Shown piece by piece: positions 1 to 9,519 of a stretch of DNA of 64,000 bases (position 1 is the stretch's first letter; the number at the start of each line of letters is the position of its first letter). Origin of the DNA: Oscillospiraceae bacterium (lineage in GTDB: Bacteria; Bacillota; Clostridia; Oscillospirales; SIG519); NCBI GenBank assembly GCA_015067255.1, contig SVMS01000003.1, forward strand, positions 1 to 64,000, read 5' to 3'. Under the pieces are notes generated by a model. The model was not told where the DNA came from. It did no database searches and saw only the letters and a list, made by a program, of their open reading frames with translations. The position numbers and the translations under genes were made by a program.

Positions 1-378
<378 letters not shown>

Positions 379-545
379 ATCTTTTTAGAGTCGTTCTCGT
401 GACTCTTTAGTTACACTTTATTGTGCCAAATTTACTCGTTATTTGTTAATCCTTTCGAATTAACGGGTCCATTTTCATTGTTCAATTTTCAAGGTCCGAC
501 TTGCACCGTTTTTGCTCTCTTTTTTTGCCCTGCATTTTGCGGTGC
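379..545 (-). other. rRNA operon 5' leader
   Basis: This stretch lies between the predicted transcription start (about 545) and 16S. The minus strand contains GGACCTTGAAAATTGAACAA at 478-497, resembling the leader and antitermination/processing element that commonly precedes 16S in Firmicutes. No protein-coding gene is credible here; a plus-strand 90-codon frame starting at 501 is low-complexity and runs over the promoter and terminator. Confidence 0.6.
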
Positions 546-551
546 TTATAC

Positions 552-580
552 ATAATACCACTACGCAATCACTTTGTCAA
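552..580 (-). promoter_or_regulatory. rRNA operon promoter
   Basis: On the minus strand, a consensus -35 TTGACA (575-580) is followed by a 17-nt spacer and -10 TATTAT (552-557). The DNA just upstream (581-620) is a run of A-tracts on this strand, as in a typical rRNA UP element. It lies after the terminator of the ribosomal-protein operon, so rRNA is transcribed separately. Confidence 0.85.
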
Positions 581-720
581 CACTTTTTTTTACTTTTTTT
601 TAACTTTTTTGCTTTTTGTCAGTTTTGCTTCCTCATTTAAGCTTATTTTCCACTATTTTGGCTGTTTTGACATAGCTTTTTCTGACTTTTTCCAAAGTGT
701 TTGCGAGCAGTTTCGACATA

Positions 721-754
721 ATAAAAGCCTCCCAAAAGACTGGGAGGCTTTTAT
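721..754 (-). terminator. Terminator of the ribosomal-protein operon
   Basis: A 14-bp inverted repeat (ATAAAAGCCTCCCA and its complement around a 6-nt loop) lies 16 nt beyond the rplQ stop. The 3' arm ends in TTTTAT on the minus strand. It separates the long r-protein transcript from the rRNA promoter. Confidence 0.8.
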
Positions 755-769
755 GAAATCAATTAAAGC

Positions 770-1111
770 TTAGTTTAACTTGATTATAGCCATTTCAGCT
801 GCATCACCACGGCGGGGACCTGTCTTAAGAATGGTTGTATAACCACCATTTTTATCCTCGTATTTAGGAGCGATTTCATCAAAGAGCTTTTTAACGATAT
901 CCTCCTTGGTGATATAAGCTAATGCCTGTCTTTTAGCATGAAGTGTATTTGTTTTTCCGAGAGTAATCATTTTCTCAGCAACACAGCGAACCTCTTTTGC
1001 ACGAGGCAATGTTGTTTCGATTTGACCGTTCTCTAACAGGAAGGTTACCATTGCACGCAGCATTGCTTTTCTGCTGTCGGTTGTTCTTCCTAATTTTCTT
1101 GTGCCCGGCAT
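770..1111 (-). CDS. rplQ: 50S ribosomal protein L17
   Basis: The 113-residue protein begins [20 protein letters not shown], the hallmark L17 N-terminus, and its length is normal. It assembles into the large subunit near the exit-tunnel side. It is the last gene of the superoperon, 22 nt after rpoA, with GAGGAGG upstream of its start, and a hairpin terminator follows. The rpoA-rplQ order is the usual bacterial alpha-operon end. Confidence 0.98.
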   Translation of the reverse strand: MPGTRKLGRTTDSRKAMLRAMVTFLLENGQIETTLPRAKEVRCVAEKMITLGKTNTLHAKRQALAYITKEDIVKKLFDEIAPKYEDKNGGYTTILKTGPRRGDAAEMAIIKLN

Positions 1112-1133
1112 AAAACTACCTCCTCTTCGTCTG

Positions 1134-2084
1134 TTATTCTTCCTCTTTAGATAATGTAAGTCCTAATGCCTCTAACTTTTGCATAACTTCCTCAAGGGAT
1201 TTCTTTCCGAGGTTTCTGACCTTCATCATCTCTTCCTCGGTCTTTCCTGCAAGGTCTTCAACCGAGTTTATTCCTGCTCTCTTAAGACAATTGAAGGAAC
1301 GAACTGAAAGCTCGAGCTCTTCTATTGTCATTTCAAGAAACTTTTCTTTTCCTTGCTCCTTAGGAGCTACCCAAACGCCACTTTCCTTTGCGTCGCCAGA
1401 TAAATCAATGAACAAATTAAGATGCTCACTCATTATCTTTGCTGCATAGGAAACTGCTTCTTCAGCAGTTAAAGTACCGTCTGTCTGTACCTCAAGAGTC
1501 AGCTTGTCGTAATCTGTTACGTCGCCGACACGGGTATTTTCAACAACATAATTAACCTTAGTTACGGGTGTATAGATGGAGTCAATGGGAATAACGCTGA
1601 TAATCTGATGAGTATTTGCCTTATTTCTCTCAGCAGAAACGTAGCCTCTGCCGTGATTGAGTGTTATTTCCATATAAAGCTTTGCATCTGCATTTAGTGT
1701 TGCAATATGCATATCTTTATTAATAATTTCAACGTCGGAATCAGCTTTGATATCTGCCGCTGTAATAACTCCTTCGCCTTCTGCATCAATGAAAACAATC
1801 TTAGGACCTTCACTGTGTAGCTTAGCAATAAGGCCTTTAATGTTTAAAACGATTTCGGGTACGTCTTCTTTAACACCTTTGATTGTTGTGAATTCGTGCT
1901 GAACTCCGTCAATCTTTATAGATGTTGCCGCAACGCCCGGCAGAGAGGACAAAAGTATTCTACGCAAAGAATTTCCAAGAGTTATACCGTAACCTCTTTC
2001 AAGAGGTTCAACGACAAACTTGCTATAACTTCCGCCATCTGATGACTCAGTAACCTTAATTTGAGGCTTCTCAATCTCTATCAC
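1134..2084 (-). CDS. rpoA: DNA-directed RNA polymerase subunit alpha
   Basis: The 316-residue protein has the alpha N-terminal dimerisation domain (about 1-230, with [17 protein letters not shown]) and the C-terminal DNA/activator-binding domain (about 245-310). The latter shows [16 protein letters not shown] and [11 protein letters not shown], the helix-hairpin-helix region that contacts UP elements. It forms the scaffold of RNA polymerase. Length is typical for Firmicutes. AGGAGGG precedes the start. It sits between rpsD and rplQ. Confidence 0.98.
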   Translation of the reverse strand: MIEIEKPQIKVTESSDGGSYSKFVVEPLERGYGITLGNSLRRILLSSLPGVAATSIKIDGVQHEFTTIKGVKEDVPEIVLNIKGLIAKLHSEGPKIVFIDAEGEGVITAADIKADSDVEIINKDMHIATLNADAKLYMEITLNHGRGYVSAERNKANTHQIISVIPIDSIYTPVTKVNYVVENTRVGDVTDYDKLTLEVQTDGTLTAEEAVSYAAKIMSEHLNLFIDLSGDAKESGVWVAPKEQGKEKFLEMTIEELELSVRSFNCLKRAGINSVEDLAGKTEEEMMKVRNLGKKSLEEVMQKLEALGLTLSKEEE

Positions 2085-2173
2085 TATATTACCCTCCTGT
2101 TATATTTTAACAGCTTTTGCTGTAAGCGAATATACTGTATTTTCGTAATAAATACGAAACAAAATACAATAAA

Positions 2174-2800
2174 TTATTTAGAATAAAGCTCGACGATAAG
2201 ATGCTCTTCGATAGGAAGATCGATATCTTCTCTTGAAGGAAGAACGATTACCGTACAGGTTTTTGTATCTTTGTCAACAGACATCCAACCGGGAACGGGT
2301 TTGGAGCCGTTTGCTTCGATAACTGCCTTAAACTTTTCGCTTTCTGCACTCTTAGATTTAAGAGCGATAACGTCGCCTGCTTTAAGCAGATATGAGGGAA
2401 TATTTACGTTTTTACCGTTAACGGTAAAATGTCCGTGTGTTACAAATTGACGAGCCTCAGCTCTTGACATTGCAAAGCCTGCTCTATACACAACGTTGTC
2501 AAGTCTTGATTCAAGAATTCTGAGCAAGTTTTCACCTGCTTGACCCTGCTGCTTTGAAGCCATTTCAAAATAATGAGCAAACTGGGATTCAAGAATTCCG
2601 TAAAAACGTCTTGCCTTTTGCTTCTCACGAAGCTGTAAGCCGTACTCGGAAAGCTTCTTTCTGCCTTGAGCATGCTGTCCGGGAACGCCTCTTTCCTTAC
2701 TAATTGCACACTTGCCGGAATAACATCTGTCACCCTTTAAAAAGAGTTTTGTGCCTTCACGTCTGCAAAGTCTGCATACTGAACCGGTATATCTTGCCAT
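2174..2800 (-). CDS. rpsD: 30S ribosomal protein S4 (zinc-binding form)
   Basis: This 208-residue protein is a primary 16S-binding and assembly-initiating protein. It has the N-terminal cysteine set C9-X2-C12-X13-C26-X4-C31 of the zinc-binding S4 paralogue, then the S4 RNA-binding fold with [25 protein letters not shown] lies before the ATG. Unlike Bacillus, where rpsD is a lone gene, it sits inside the alpha operon. The 114-nt gap upstream carries stacked hairpins that could hold its autoregulatory site. Confidence 0.97.
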   Translation of the reverse strand: MARYTGSVCRLCRREGTKLFLKGDRCYSGKCAISKERGVPGQHAQGRKKLSEYGLQLREKQKARRFYGILESQFAHYFEMASKQQGQAGENLLRILESRLDNVVYRAGFAMSRAEARQFVTHGHFTVNGKNVNIPSYLLKAGDVIALKSKSAESEKFKAVIEANGSKPVPGWMSVDKDTKTCTVIVLPSREDIDLPIEEHLIVELYSK

Positions 2801-2827
2801 TTAGTATAGCACCTCCACTTAATTTCA

Positions 2828-2903
2828 CCGGCGGAGCGCCGGCGACTATTCTTTCCGCCTTTTGCGGAGAGTCACCTAAGCTTTTCCTTTTATATGAAAA
2901 GCT
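2828..2903 (-). promoter_or_regulatory. Structured rpsK-rpsD intergenic leader (three hairpins)
   Basis: Three inverted repeats occur in a row: CCGGCG/CGCCGG (2828-2842), TCCGC/GCGGA (2854-2868) and AGCTTTTC/GAAAAGCT (2879-2903). None has a clear U-run, so they look like RNA structure rather than terminators. S4 is a known translational autoregulator in several bacteria, which makes this a candidate control site; that role is inferred from position only. Confidence 0.4.
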
Positions 2904-2914
2904 GCTCTTTAAAA

Positions 2915-3316
2915 TTAGACACGTCTTCTTTTAGGCGGTCTGCAACCGTTGTGAGGTATCGGAGTAACGTCTTTAATCATGCTGATTTCAAGACCTGTTG
3001 TCTGAAGAGCTCTGATAGCTGCTTCACGACCTGCTCCGGGTCCCTTTACGTATACTTCAACCGTTTTTAAGCCATGCTCCATAGCTGCTTTGGAAGCTGT
3101 TTCTGCTGCCATTTGAGCTGCGAAGGGAGTGGACTTACGAGAACCTCTGAAACCTAATCCGCCGGCAGATGCCCAGGATAATGCGTTTCCGTTCACATCG
3201 GTAATGGTGACAATAGTATTGTTAAAGGTCGACTGGATATGTGCAGCGCCTTTTTCAATGTTTTTCTTTTCACGACGTCTTCTTGTTGTAGTCTTTTTTG
3301 CTACTGCCTTAGCCAT
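2915..3316 (-). CDS. rpsK: 30S ribosomal protein S11
   Basis: The 133-residue S11 has the conserved core [14 protein letters not shown] and the C-terminal block [18 protein letters not shown]. It lies on the platform of the small subunit beside the mRNA exit. The N-terminus is short and basic, as in Firmicutes. The gene is 18 nt after rpsM and is followed by the structured gap before rpsD. Confidence 0.98.
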   Translation of the reverse strand: MAKAVAKKTTTRRRREKKNIEKGAAHIQSTFNNTIVTITDVNGNALSWASAGGLGFRGSRKSTPFAAQMAAETASKAAMEHGLKTVEVYVKGPGAGREAAIRALQTTGLEISMIKDVTPIPHNGCRPPKRRRV

Positions 3317-3334
3317 ATTATTTCATCTCCCCGC

Positions 3335-3703
3335 TTATTTCTTCTTATTTGCAATCGTCTTCTTCGGTCCCTTACGAGTACGAGCATTTGTTTTGCTTCT
3401 TTGTCCTCTTACGGGAAGTCCTTTTCTGTGACGAATGCCTCTGTAACATCCGATTTCGATAAGACGCTTAATGTCTAATGCTCTGTCACGGCGGAGGTCA
3501 CCCTCAACTATGAATGTCTTGTCGATATAGTCTCTGAGCTTAGAAACCTCATCTTCTGTAAGGTCTTTGCAGCGAGTATCAGGATTGATTCCGCATGCGC
3601 TCAGGGTTTGTTTTGCTCTTGTCGGTCCAATACCGTAAATGTAGGTAATTCCGACCTCTACCCTTTTATCGTTGGGTAAATCAACACCGGCTATTCTTGC
3701 CAT
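3335..3703 (-). CDS. rpsM: 30S ribosomal protein S13
   Basis: The 122-residue S13 begins [18 protein letters not shown] and ends in the basic tail typical of S13, with [16 protein letters not shown] near the C-terminus. It sits in the head of the small subunit and contacts the P-site tRNA and the inter-subunit bridge. GGAGG lies before the start. It follows rpmJ, the normal infA-rpmJ-rpsM-rpsK order. Confidence 0.98.
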   Translation of the reverse strand: MARIAGVDLPNDKRVEVGITYIYGIGPTRAKQTLSACGINPDTRCKDLTEDEVSKLRDYIDKTFIVEGDLRRDRALDIKRLIEIGCYRGIRHRKGLPVRGQRSKTNARTRKGPKKTIANKKK

Positions 3704-3737
3704 TTTGTAAAAACACCTCCTGAATTAATCGTAAAAA

Positions 3738-3863
<126 letters not shown>

Positions 3864-3941
3864 TTAAATTCGTGCCGTAAAGCACCTGTCTCCCGCTGTT
3901 TTGCGGAAGCTTTCTTTTTCTATGAGCTTTAAGCTCTTTTT

Positions 3942-4160
3942 TTATTTGCTTCTCCAGGTAATGCGTCCCCTTGTTAAATCGTAGGGAGACATTTCCACGG
4001 TTACCTTGTCACCGGGAAGAACCTTTATATAGTTCATCCTAAGCTTGCCCGATATATGAGCCAAAATTTTATGGCCGTTGGGAAGCTCAACCTGAAACAT
4101 AGCATTCGGAAGTGCCTCTAAAACGACACCTTCAAATTCTATTACATCATCCTTTGACAA
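3942..4160 (-). CDS. infA: Translation initiation factor IF-1
   Basis: A 72-residue S1/OB-fold protein that binds the A site of the 30S subunit during initiation, with the family signatures [14 protein letters not shown] and [21 protein letters not shown] chose TTG at 4160 because it has AAGGAGG eight bases upstream and gives the normal 72-residue length; the ATG at 4193 would add 11 residues and lies upstream of that ribosome site. It almost abuts the KOW gene (1 nt gap). Confidence 0.95.
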   Translation of the reverse strand: MSKDDVIEFEGVVLEALPNAMFQVELPNGHKILAHISGKLRMNYIKVLPGDKVTVEMSPYDLTRGRITWRSK

Positions 4161-4161
4161 G

Positions 4162-4446
4162 TTATAAACCTCCTTCGCAAAGCGGATTTTCAAGCTGACG
4201 TATTGCTTTTCTCAGCTCGGCGTCCGTTACACTGTCGCCTTTTTTCAGCTTTTGAGCCACACGAATATCTGCGCTTGAAAAATGTGATATATGTTTTATT
4301 TTTTTACGTTTGGGATTACCTAATCTTCGGTAATCTCCATCCGCCAGCAATACATATCCGTCGTCCTGACAATCAAGAACAAAAAACAATCTTCCTTTAT
4401 CACGTCCGGACAATGATTTAACAATGTCACCTTTAATGATATTCAT
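4162..4446 (-). CDS. KOW-domain RNA-binding protein (L14e/L24-like)
   Basis: About 94 residues starting [12 protein letters not shown], with a KOW motif in the first 30 residues ([19 protein letters not shown]) and a basic middle. Clostridia often keep this small KOW protein between map and infA; it is thought to bind rRNA but its role is not settled. The start is uncertain: the ATG at 4446 fits the family but lacks a clear ribosome site, and a GTG at 4470 is in frame. A 15-codon ORF (4433-4480) overlaps the start and may couple translation. Confidence 0.85.
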   Translation of the reverse strand: MNIIKGDIVKSLSGRDKGRLFFVLDCQDDGYVLLADGDYRRLGNPKRKKIKHISHFSSADIRVAQKLKKGDSVTDAELRKAIRQLENPLCEGGL

Positions 4447-4523
4447 AACAAGCAGCCGAGTGCTTAGCACTCTTACTCATGTCACCACCGTTTTTGTAAT
4501 TTTATTCAGCCAAACTGAGTTGA

Positions 4524-5273
4524 CTAAATTTTTGTCAGAATTTCCGGCTCGTTATCGGTTATAAGGATTGTGTTTTCATAATGAGCGGAATTTTTTCCGT
4601 CAGCTGTAACCACAGTCCATTTGTCAGATAAAATTTTAATTTCCTGGCTTCCGGCATTTATCATAGGTTCGACTGCTATAGTCATACCCTTTGTCAGCCT
4701 TACACCTCTTCCCTTGGAACCAAAATTAGGAACCTCGGGAGCTTCGTGCAAATCCTGACCTATGCCGTGTCCTACGAAACGTTTTACTGTACTGTAACCG
4801 AATTTTTTGACATAGCTGTCAATTGCATATCCTATGTCGCCTATGCGACAGCCTTGCCTTGCGTAATTTATTCCTTCAAAAAACGATTGCCTTGTGACCT
4901 CGACAAGCTTTCTGTTCTCATCAGACACATTTCCGGCAAAAAACGTATTTGCGCAATCACCGTGAACTCCATTTATATTAGCGCCTACGTCTATACTTAC
5001 GATGTCCCCATCTTTTATTATTCTGCTTTTAGATGGTATTCCGTGTATAACCTCAGAATTGATGGAAATACAGGCACTTCCGGGATAACCGTCATATCCT
5101 AAGAAAGACGGCCTTGCACCTTTTGAAGTAATAAACTCACGGATTTTAGTGTCAAGCTCATAGGTTGAAATGCCAACGGTTACAAGCTCGCCCGCTAACG
5201 CAAGCGCTCCTGCTGCAATACTGCCCGCTTTACGCATAGCTTCAACCTGAGCTTTTGACTTGATAATTATCAT
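4524..5273 (-). CDS. map: Methionine aminopeptidase, type I
   Basis: A 249-residue enzyme that removes the initiator methionine from nascent proteins in the cytoplasm. All metal ligands are present: D95, D106, H169, E202 and E233, each two residues before its E. coli counterpart, plus substrate-contact H77 and H176. There is no SH3-type extension, so it is a short type Ia form. The gene is 5 nt after adk and upstream of the KOW gene, the usual spc-operon order in Firmicutes. Confidence 0.97.
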   Translation of the reverse strand: MIIIKSKAQVEAMRKAGSIAAGALALAGELVTVGISTYELDTKIREFITSKGARPSFLGYDGYPGSACISINSEVIHGIPSKSRIIKDGDIVSIDVGANINGVHGDCANTFFAGNVSDENRKLVEVTRQSFFEGINYARQGCRIGDIGYAIDSYVKKFGYSTVKRFVGHGIGQDLHEAPEVPNFGSKGRGVRLTKGMTIAVEPMINAGSQEIKILSDKWTVVTADGKNSAHYENTILITDNEPEILTKI

Positions 5274-5278
5274 TTTAC

Positions 5279-5908
5279 TTACGCCTCTAATGCTTTCAGT
5301 ACCTCAGCCGTTGTATCCTCTATCTTTATCTTACCGTAAGCAAGTCTCAGCTTTCCTGTTTTCTTATAGTAATCCTTAAGAGGTTCGGTCTGCTGATGAT
5401 AGATTTCAAGACGGGACAATACTGTTTCGGGCTTATCATCCTCACGGACGTAAAGCGTTCCTCCGCAGCTGTCGCAAGTCTTATTATCTTTAGACGGCTT
5501 GTACTCTATATGGTAAGTAGCTCCACAGGAGCATACTCGCCTTCCTGACATTCTTTCAATTATTCTACTGTCCGGAACCTCTATAGAAACAACCTTGTCA
5601 ATTTCCACGCCCATTTCATCAAGTGCAGCCGCCTGCGGTACGGTTCTTGGAAAACCGTCAAGAATAAAACCGTTTGCACAGTCACTTTGATTAAGACGCT
5701 CTTTTATAATTCCTATAACTACTTCATCGGGTACCAATCTGCCTTCGTCCATATAGGATTTAGCTTTGACACCCATTTCAGTAGCATCAGCAACTGCTTT
5801 TCTTATAATTGCGCCGGTAGAGATGGTAGGAATATTGAATTTCTCACACAGAATTTCTGCTTGAGTTCCTTTGCCTGCTCCCGGAGCTCCGAGTAAAATA
5901 ATCTTCAA
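5279..5908 (-). CDS. adk: Adenylate kinase
   Basis: A 209-residue cytosolic enzyme interconverting ATP + AMP and 2 ADP. It has the P-loop GAPGAGKGT (7-15), the AMP-site DGFPRT (84-89) and a LID domain carrying cysteines. The LID reads C126-S-C128 ... C145-X2-C148, so the first knuckle is CXC where the family norm is CXXC; zinc binding is likely but slightly altered. It lies between secY and map. Confidence 0.97.
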   Translation of the reverse strand: MKIILLGAPGAGKGTQAEILCEKFNIPTISTGAIIRKAVADATEMGVKAKSYMDEGRLVPDEVVIGIIKERLNQSDCANGFILDGFPRTVPQAAALDEMGVEIDKVVSIEVPDSRIIERMSGRRVCSCGATYHIEYKPSKDNKTCDSCGGTLYVREDDKPETVLSRLEIYHQQTEPLKDYYKKTGKLRLAYGKIKIEDTTAEVLKALEA

Positions 5909-5947
5909 GAATATTCTCCTTTCAAAAACGGAAATTTTCTGTTTTCA

Positions 5948-5973
5948 TGGAACGCCTTGTTACAGGCGTTCCA
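5948..5973 (-). repeat. Hairpin between secY and adk
   Basis: A perfect 9-bp inverted repeat TGGAACGCC/GGCGTTCCA with an 8-nt loop sits in the 109-nt gap between secY and adk. It has no T-run on the minus strand, so it looks like a processing or mRNA-stability element rather than a terminator. Confidence 0.5.
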
Positions 5974-6017
5974 ATAATTTCTATTTTAAACAGACACTAA
6001 CCGTTTATCCATGTATA

Positions 6018-7319
6018 TTATTCAAGAAATCCTTTGTAGTGACGCATAAGCATCTGGCTCTCAATTTGCTTGAGAGTTTCAAGAATAACACCGACAATAA
6101 TAAGTATAGATGTACCGCCCAAAGCAATATTAACTTTAAGTCCCATACTGATAAGTATAGGAAGAATAGCAATAAAGCCAAGGAACAACGCACCTAACAA
6201 AGTTGTCTTTGAAAGTACCTTAGAAATAAAGTCAGATGTGGGCTTACCGGGTCTGATACCGGGAATAAAGCCGCCATTTTTCTTTACGTTGTTGGCAATT
6301 TCAATGGGGTTGTACTGAATAGTTACATAGAAATAATTGAAGAACAATATTAAAAGGAAATAAACTACTGCATAAGGCCAAGTAGTATATGAGAAGTACT
6401 TTGTCATAAAGTTAGCAAAGCCCGAATTGGGGAAGAACTGTGCTATCGTTGTAGGTAGCATACAGAATGAGCTTGCGAAAATTATGGGAAGTACACCTGT
6501 CATTGTTACCTTTATAGGTAAATGAGTGTTCTGTCCGCCGTACATTTTGCGGCCAACAACTCTTTTTGCGTACTGAATAGGAATACGTCTTTCCGCATCG
6601 TTCATAATTATTATGAATACGATAAGAGCAAGGAACACAACTAATACCAACGGGATAACCCAGTACTGACCGAGCTCTACGCCGTAGGAGTACATATACG
6701 CAATTACGCTGGGTCCTCTTGATACGATTGAGAAGAAAAGGATTATAGAGATACCGTTTCCGATACCGTTTTCATTAATTTTTTCGCCCAACCACATAAC
6801 TATTGAAGAACCTGCGGTAAAGGTAAGAACAATGATAAGGGTTTTAAACCAGTGGGGATTTGCAATAACGGTTGTACCTAAATCTTTAGCACTGTGAAGA
6901 AGAACCGAATAGTAACCATAGCCCTCAATAAGAGCAAGAACTACAGTTGTATAACGGGTAATCTGTGCTAATTTCTTTCTTCCTTCTTCTCCCTCTTTCT
7001 GCATTCTTTCGAGTGCAGGAATGGCAACTGTCAACAGTTGGATTACGATTGATGCCGTAATATACGGAGAAATCGCTAAAGCAAAGATTGTTGCTTTTTC
7101 CAACGAACCGCCCGCCATAATGTTAAGGAAGCTGAACATACTGTTTCCGCTTCCGAGAGAGCCGGAATCTACAGCAAATATCAATTTCATTGCATCTGCT
7201 TCGATGAAAGGTACGGGAATTGCAGAACCTAATCTGTAAATAACGATAATTAAAAGGGTAAAAAGTATTTTCTTGCGCAAATCTGCTATTTTCCATGCAT
7301 TAACTGCTGCTTGAAACAC
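6018..7319 (-). CDS. secY: Protein translocase subunit SecY
   Basis: A 433-residue channel protein with ten predicted membrane segments and the SecY hallmarks: the IPVPF N-terminal plug region, GIGNGISIILF, and RRIPIQYAKRVVGRKMYGG in the cytosolic loop. It forms the SecYEG pore for export and membrane insertion. Start MFQAAVNAWKIADLRKK is typical. It begins one base after the rplO stop, so translation is probably coupled. Its presence inside the r-protein operon is normal. Confidence 0.98.
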   Translation of the reverse strand: MFQAAVNAWKIADLRKKILFTLLIIVIYRLGSAIPVPFIEADAMKLIFAVDSGSLGSGNSMFSFLNIMAGGSLEKATIFALAISPYITASIVIQLLTVAIPALERMQKEGEEGRKKLAQITRYTTVVLALIEGYGYYSVLLHSAKDLGTTVIANPHWFKTLIIVLTFTAGSSIVMWLGEKINENGIGNGISIILFFSIVSRGPSVIAYMYSYGVELGQYWVIPLVLVVFLALIVFIIIMNDAERRIPIQYAKRVVGRKMYGGQNTHLPIKVTMTGVLPIIFASSFCMLPTTIAQFFPNSGFANFMTKYFSYTTWPYAVVYFLLILFFNYFYVTIQYNPIEIANNVKKNGGFIPGIRPGKPTSDFISKVLSKTTLLGALFLGFIAILPILISMGLKVNIALGGTSILIIVGVILETLKQIESQMLMRHYKGFLE

Positions 7320-7760
7320 TTATAACACCTCAACCTTCCCGCCTGCTGCTTCAATCTTCTCCTTAGCGGAGTCAGAAATCTTAACAGCGTGAACGGTAAA
7401 CTTTTTGGTAACTTCTCCTCTTCCCAAAACTTTAAGGCCATCAAATGCTTTGTTGATAATTCCAGCTTCTATAAGCTTCTCAACAGTAATGATAGAACCG
7501 CCTCTCATTTTGTTAAGGTCGGATACGTTAATTACAGCATAGGTCTTCTTGAAGTGATTATTAAATCCTCTTTTGGGCAAACGTCTTGCCAAAGGCATTT
7601 GTCCGCCTTCAAAGCCGGGTCTTACTCCGCCGCCTGAACGTGCTTTTTGACCCTTATGTCCTCTGCCGGCTGTTTTTCCGTTTCCGGTGCCTGCGCCTCT
7701 ACCTTTTCTCTTTGCAACAGAGGTGGAGCCAGCAGCGGGTGATAATTCATTAAGCTTCAT
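7320..7760 (-). CDS. rplO: 50S ribosomal protein L15
   Basis: A 146-residue protein with the long glycine/arginine-rich N-terminal arm ([20 protein letters not shown]) and a globular C-terminal domain with [13 protein letters not shown]. It threads into 23S rRNA near the peptidyl-transferase region. The gene follows rpmD by 11 nt and abuts secY. Confidence 0.98.
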   Translation of the reverse strand: MKLNELSPAAGSTSVAKRKGRGAGTGNGKTAGRGHKGQKARSGGGVRPGFEGGQMPLARRLPKRGFNNHFKKTYAVINVSDLNKMRGGSIITVEKLIEAGIINKAFDGLKVLGRGEVTKKFTVHAVKISDSAKEKIEAAGGKVEVL

Positions 7761-7771
7761 TGTGACACCTC

Positions 7772-7954
7772 CTATTTTACTTCTTCAACTGCGATAAGGT
7801 GTGAGATTTTTGTAATCTTGCCTTGAGTCTGAGCATTGTCAGGCTGAATTGTGAAATCTCTAATCTTTTTAAGACCTAAGGAAAGCGCAGTAGCAATCTG
7901 GTCGTCTTTTCTGCCTATAAGGCTTTTTGTTAAAGTAATCTTAACCTTTGCCAT
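7772..7954 (-). CDS. rpmD: 50S ribosomal protein L30
   Basis: A 60-residue L30 with the family pattern [19 protein letters not shown] then LGLKKI. L30 is small and absent from some bacteria. Placement between rpsE and rplO is standard, with AGGAGG before the start. Confidence 0.97.
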   Translation of the reverse strand: MAKVKITLTKSLIGRKDDQIATALSLGLKKIRDFTIQPDNAQTQGKITKISHLIAVEEVK

Positions 7955-7966
7955 TGTCTGTCCTCC

Positions 7967-8470
7967 TTAACCTAAAATCTCGCTAACCGACTTACCGCGA
8001 ATAGCAGCTACCTGCTTTGCGTCTCTAACGCTCTTCAAGCCGTTGATTGTCGCGTTAACAACATTTCTTGAATTTCTTGAATACAATGCCTTGGTTCTGA
8101 TGTCTTTAATTCCTGCAAGCTCTACAACCGCACGAACAGCGCCGCCGGCGATAACTCCGGTACCGGGTGCTGCAGGCTTTAATACAACATGTGATGAACC
8201 GAATATTCCGATTGTTTCGTGAGGAATTGTTGTTCCTCTCATAGAAACCTTGATAAGATTTTTCTTAGCATCCTCGATACCCTTACGGATAGCATCCGGA
8301 ACTTCAGAAGCCTTACCAAGTCCTACGCCGACTATACCGTTACCGTCGCCAACAACGATAAGCGCTGAAAACTTAAAGATACGTCCGCCCTTTACAGTCT
8401 TACTTACACGGTTGAGGGCTACGACTCTCTCTTTTAAATCCAATGTGCCGGCATCAATTATTGAAGCCAT
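7967..8470 (-). CDS. rpsE: 30S ribosomal protein S5
   Basis: A 167-residue protein with the S5 double-stranded-RNA-binding N-terminal domain ([19 protein letters not shown]) and C-terminal domain with [19 protein letters not shown]. It helps keep decoding accurate and contacts S4 and S8. GAAGGAGG precedes the start. The 83-nt gap upstream (8471-8553) is longer than most gaps in this operon but holds no gene. Confidence 0.98.
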   Translation of the reverse strand: MASIIDAGTLDLKERVVALNRVSKTVKGGRIFKFSALIVVGDGNGIVGVGLGKASEVPDAIRKGIEDAKKNLIKVSMRGTTIPHETIGIFGSSHVVLKPAAPGTGVIAGGAVRAVVELAGIKDIRTKALYSRNSRNVVNATINGLKSVRDAKQVAAIRGKSVSEILG

Positions 8471-8553
8471 GGTTTTTCCTCCTTCATAGATACTAACCTG
8501 TATTTACAGGCTTGTATTAAAGTTAAATAGACCGACAAAAATCAAAGCCGGTA

Positions 8554-8913
8554 TTAGAAATTGAGTCCGCCTTCACGAGCGCCCTCTGCAAGCTCTTTAA
8601 CTCTGCCGTGATATACATAGCCGCCTCTGTCGAAAACAACATCTGTGATGCCCTTTTCTTTTGCTGCTGCTGCGATTGCCAAACCAACCTTTTTAGCAGC
8701 TTCGCCGTTGCCGCCGTATGCATTGAAATCTTTATCCTTAGAGGATGCTGCAGCCAATGTTACGCCTGCTACGTCGTCAATAATCTGAGCGTATATATTT
8801 TTCAAGGAACGGAATACACAAAGACGGGGACACTCAGCTGTTCCGGATATCTTTGCACGTACTCTCTTATGTCTTTTGAGTCTTGCTTTATTGGAATCCT
8901 GTCTGCTAACCAA
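8554..8913 (-). CDS. rplR: 50S ribosomal protein L18
   Basis: A 119-residue 5S-rRNA-binding protein, starting [20 protein letters not shown] and ending [16 protein letters not shown], both typical of L18. It helps dock 5S rRNA in the central protuberance with L5. It lies between rplF and rpsE. Confidence 0.98.
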   Translation of the reverse strand: MVSRQDSNKARLKRHKRVRAKISGTAECPRLCVFRSLKNIYAQIIDDVAGVTLAAASSKDKDFNAYGGNGEAAKKVGLAIAAAAKEKGITDVVFDRGGYVYHGRVKELAEGAREGGLNF

Positions 8914-8955
8914 TACAATTCATTCCTTTCTGTTAAGCTTTATGCAACAAGGGTT

Positions 8956-9504
8956 TTATTTCTTAGCACCCTTACCTGCTTTACCCTCTTTACGTCTGAT
9001 AGTTTCGGTTGTGTATTTGATACCCTTGCCCTTGTAAGGCTCAGGGGGTCTCTTTTCACGAACATTCGCTGCATACTGACCAACTATCTGCTTGTCGGGG
9101 CCTGATATAACTAACAGGTTGGGGTTAGGAACGTCAAGAGTAATACCGGGGATTTCGGAAATTACTACCTGATGTGAAAATCCTAAGTTCATTACAACAT
9201 CCTTGCCCTGCTTCTGAATTCTGTAACCAACACCGTTTATTTCTAATGTTTTTGAATAGCCGTTCTTAACGCCTTCAATCATATTAGCAATAAGTGTACG
9301 AGTAAGACCATGTAAGCTTCTGTGCTCTTTGTTTTCAGTAGGTCTTTCAACTGTCAGTACATTATTCTCGAATTTAACGATCATATCAGGGTGGATATCT
9401 CTTTCCAATGTACCCTTTGCACCTTTTACGGTAATGTGAGAACCGTTTAAGGTCACTGTTACATCGGAAGGAACGTTTATGGGCATTCTACCTATACGTG
9501 ACAT
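8956..9504 (-). CDS. rplF: 50S ribosomal protein L6
   Basis: A 182-residue protein of two related alpha/beta domains, starting MSRIGRMPINVPSDVTV, with the C-terminal signature PPEPYKGKGIKY followed by a lysine/glycine-rich tail. It lies near the GTPase centre. It follows rpsH by 15 nt. Confidence 0.98.
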   Translation of the reverse strand: MSRIGRMPINVPSDVTVTLNGSHITVKGAKGTLERDIHPDMIVKFENNVLTVERPTENKEHRSLHGLTRTLIANMIEGVKNGYSKTLEINGVGYRIQKQGKDVVMNLGFSHQVVISEIPGITLDVPNPNLLVISGPDKQIVGQYAANVREKRPPEPYKGKGIKYTTETIRRKEGKAGKGAKK

Positions 9505-9519
9505 TTAAACTTACCTCCA

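Noticed and set aside
501-773. 90-codon plus-strand open frame beside 16S
   Set aside because: It runs across the rRNA promoter and terminator, is low in complexity (Phe/Leu-rich), and lacks a ribosome site.
4458-4472. Palindrome GAGTGC-TTA-GCACTC resembling half-sites of the CIRCE operator
   Set aside because: CIRCE has a 9-nt spacer between half-sites and lies before heat-shock genes; here the halves nearly touch and the gene is a KOW protein.
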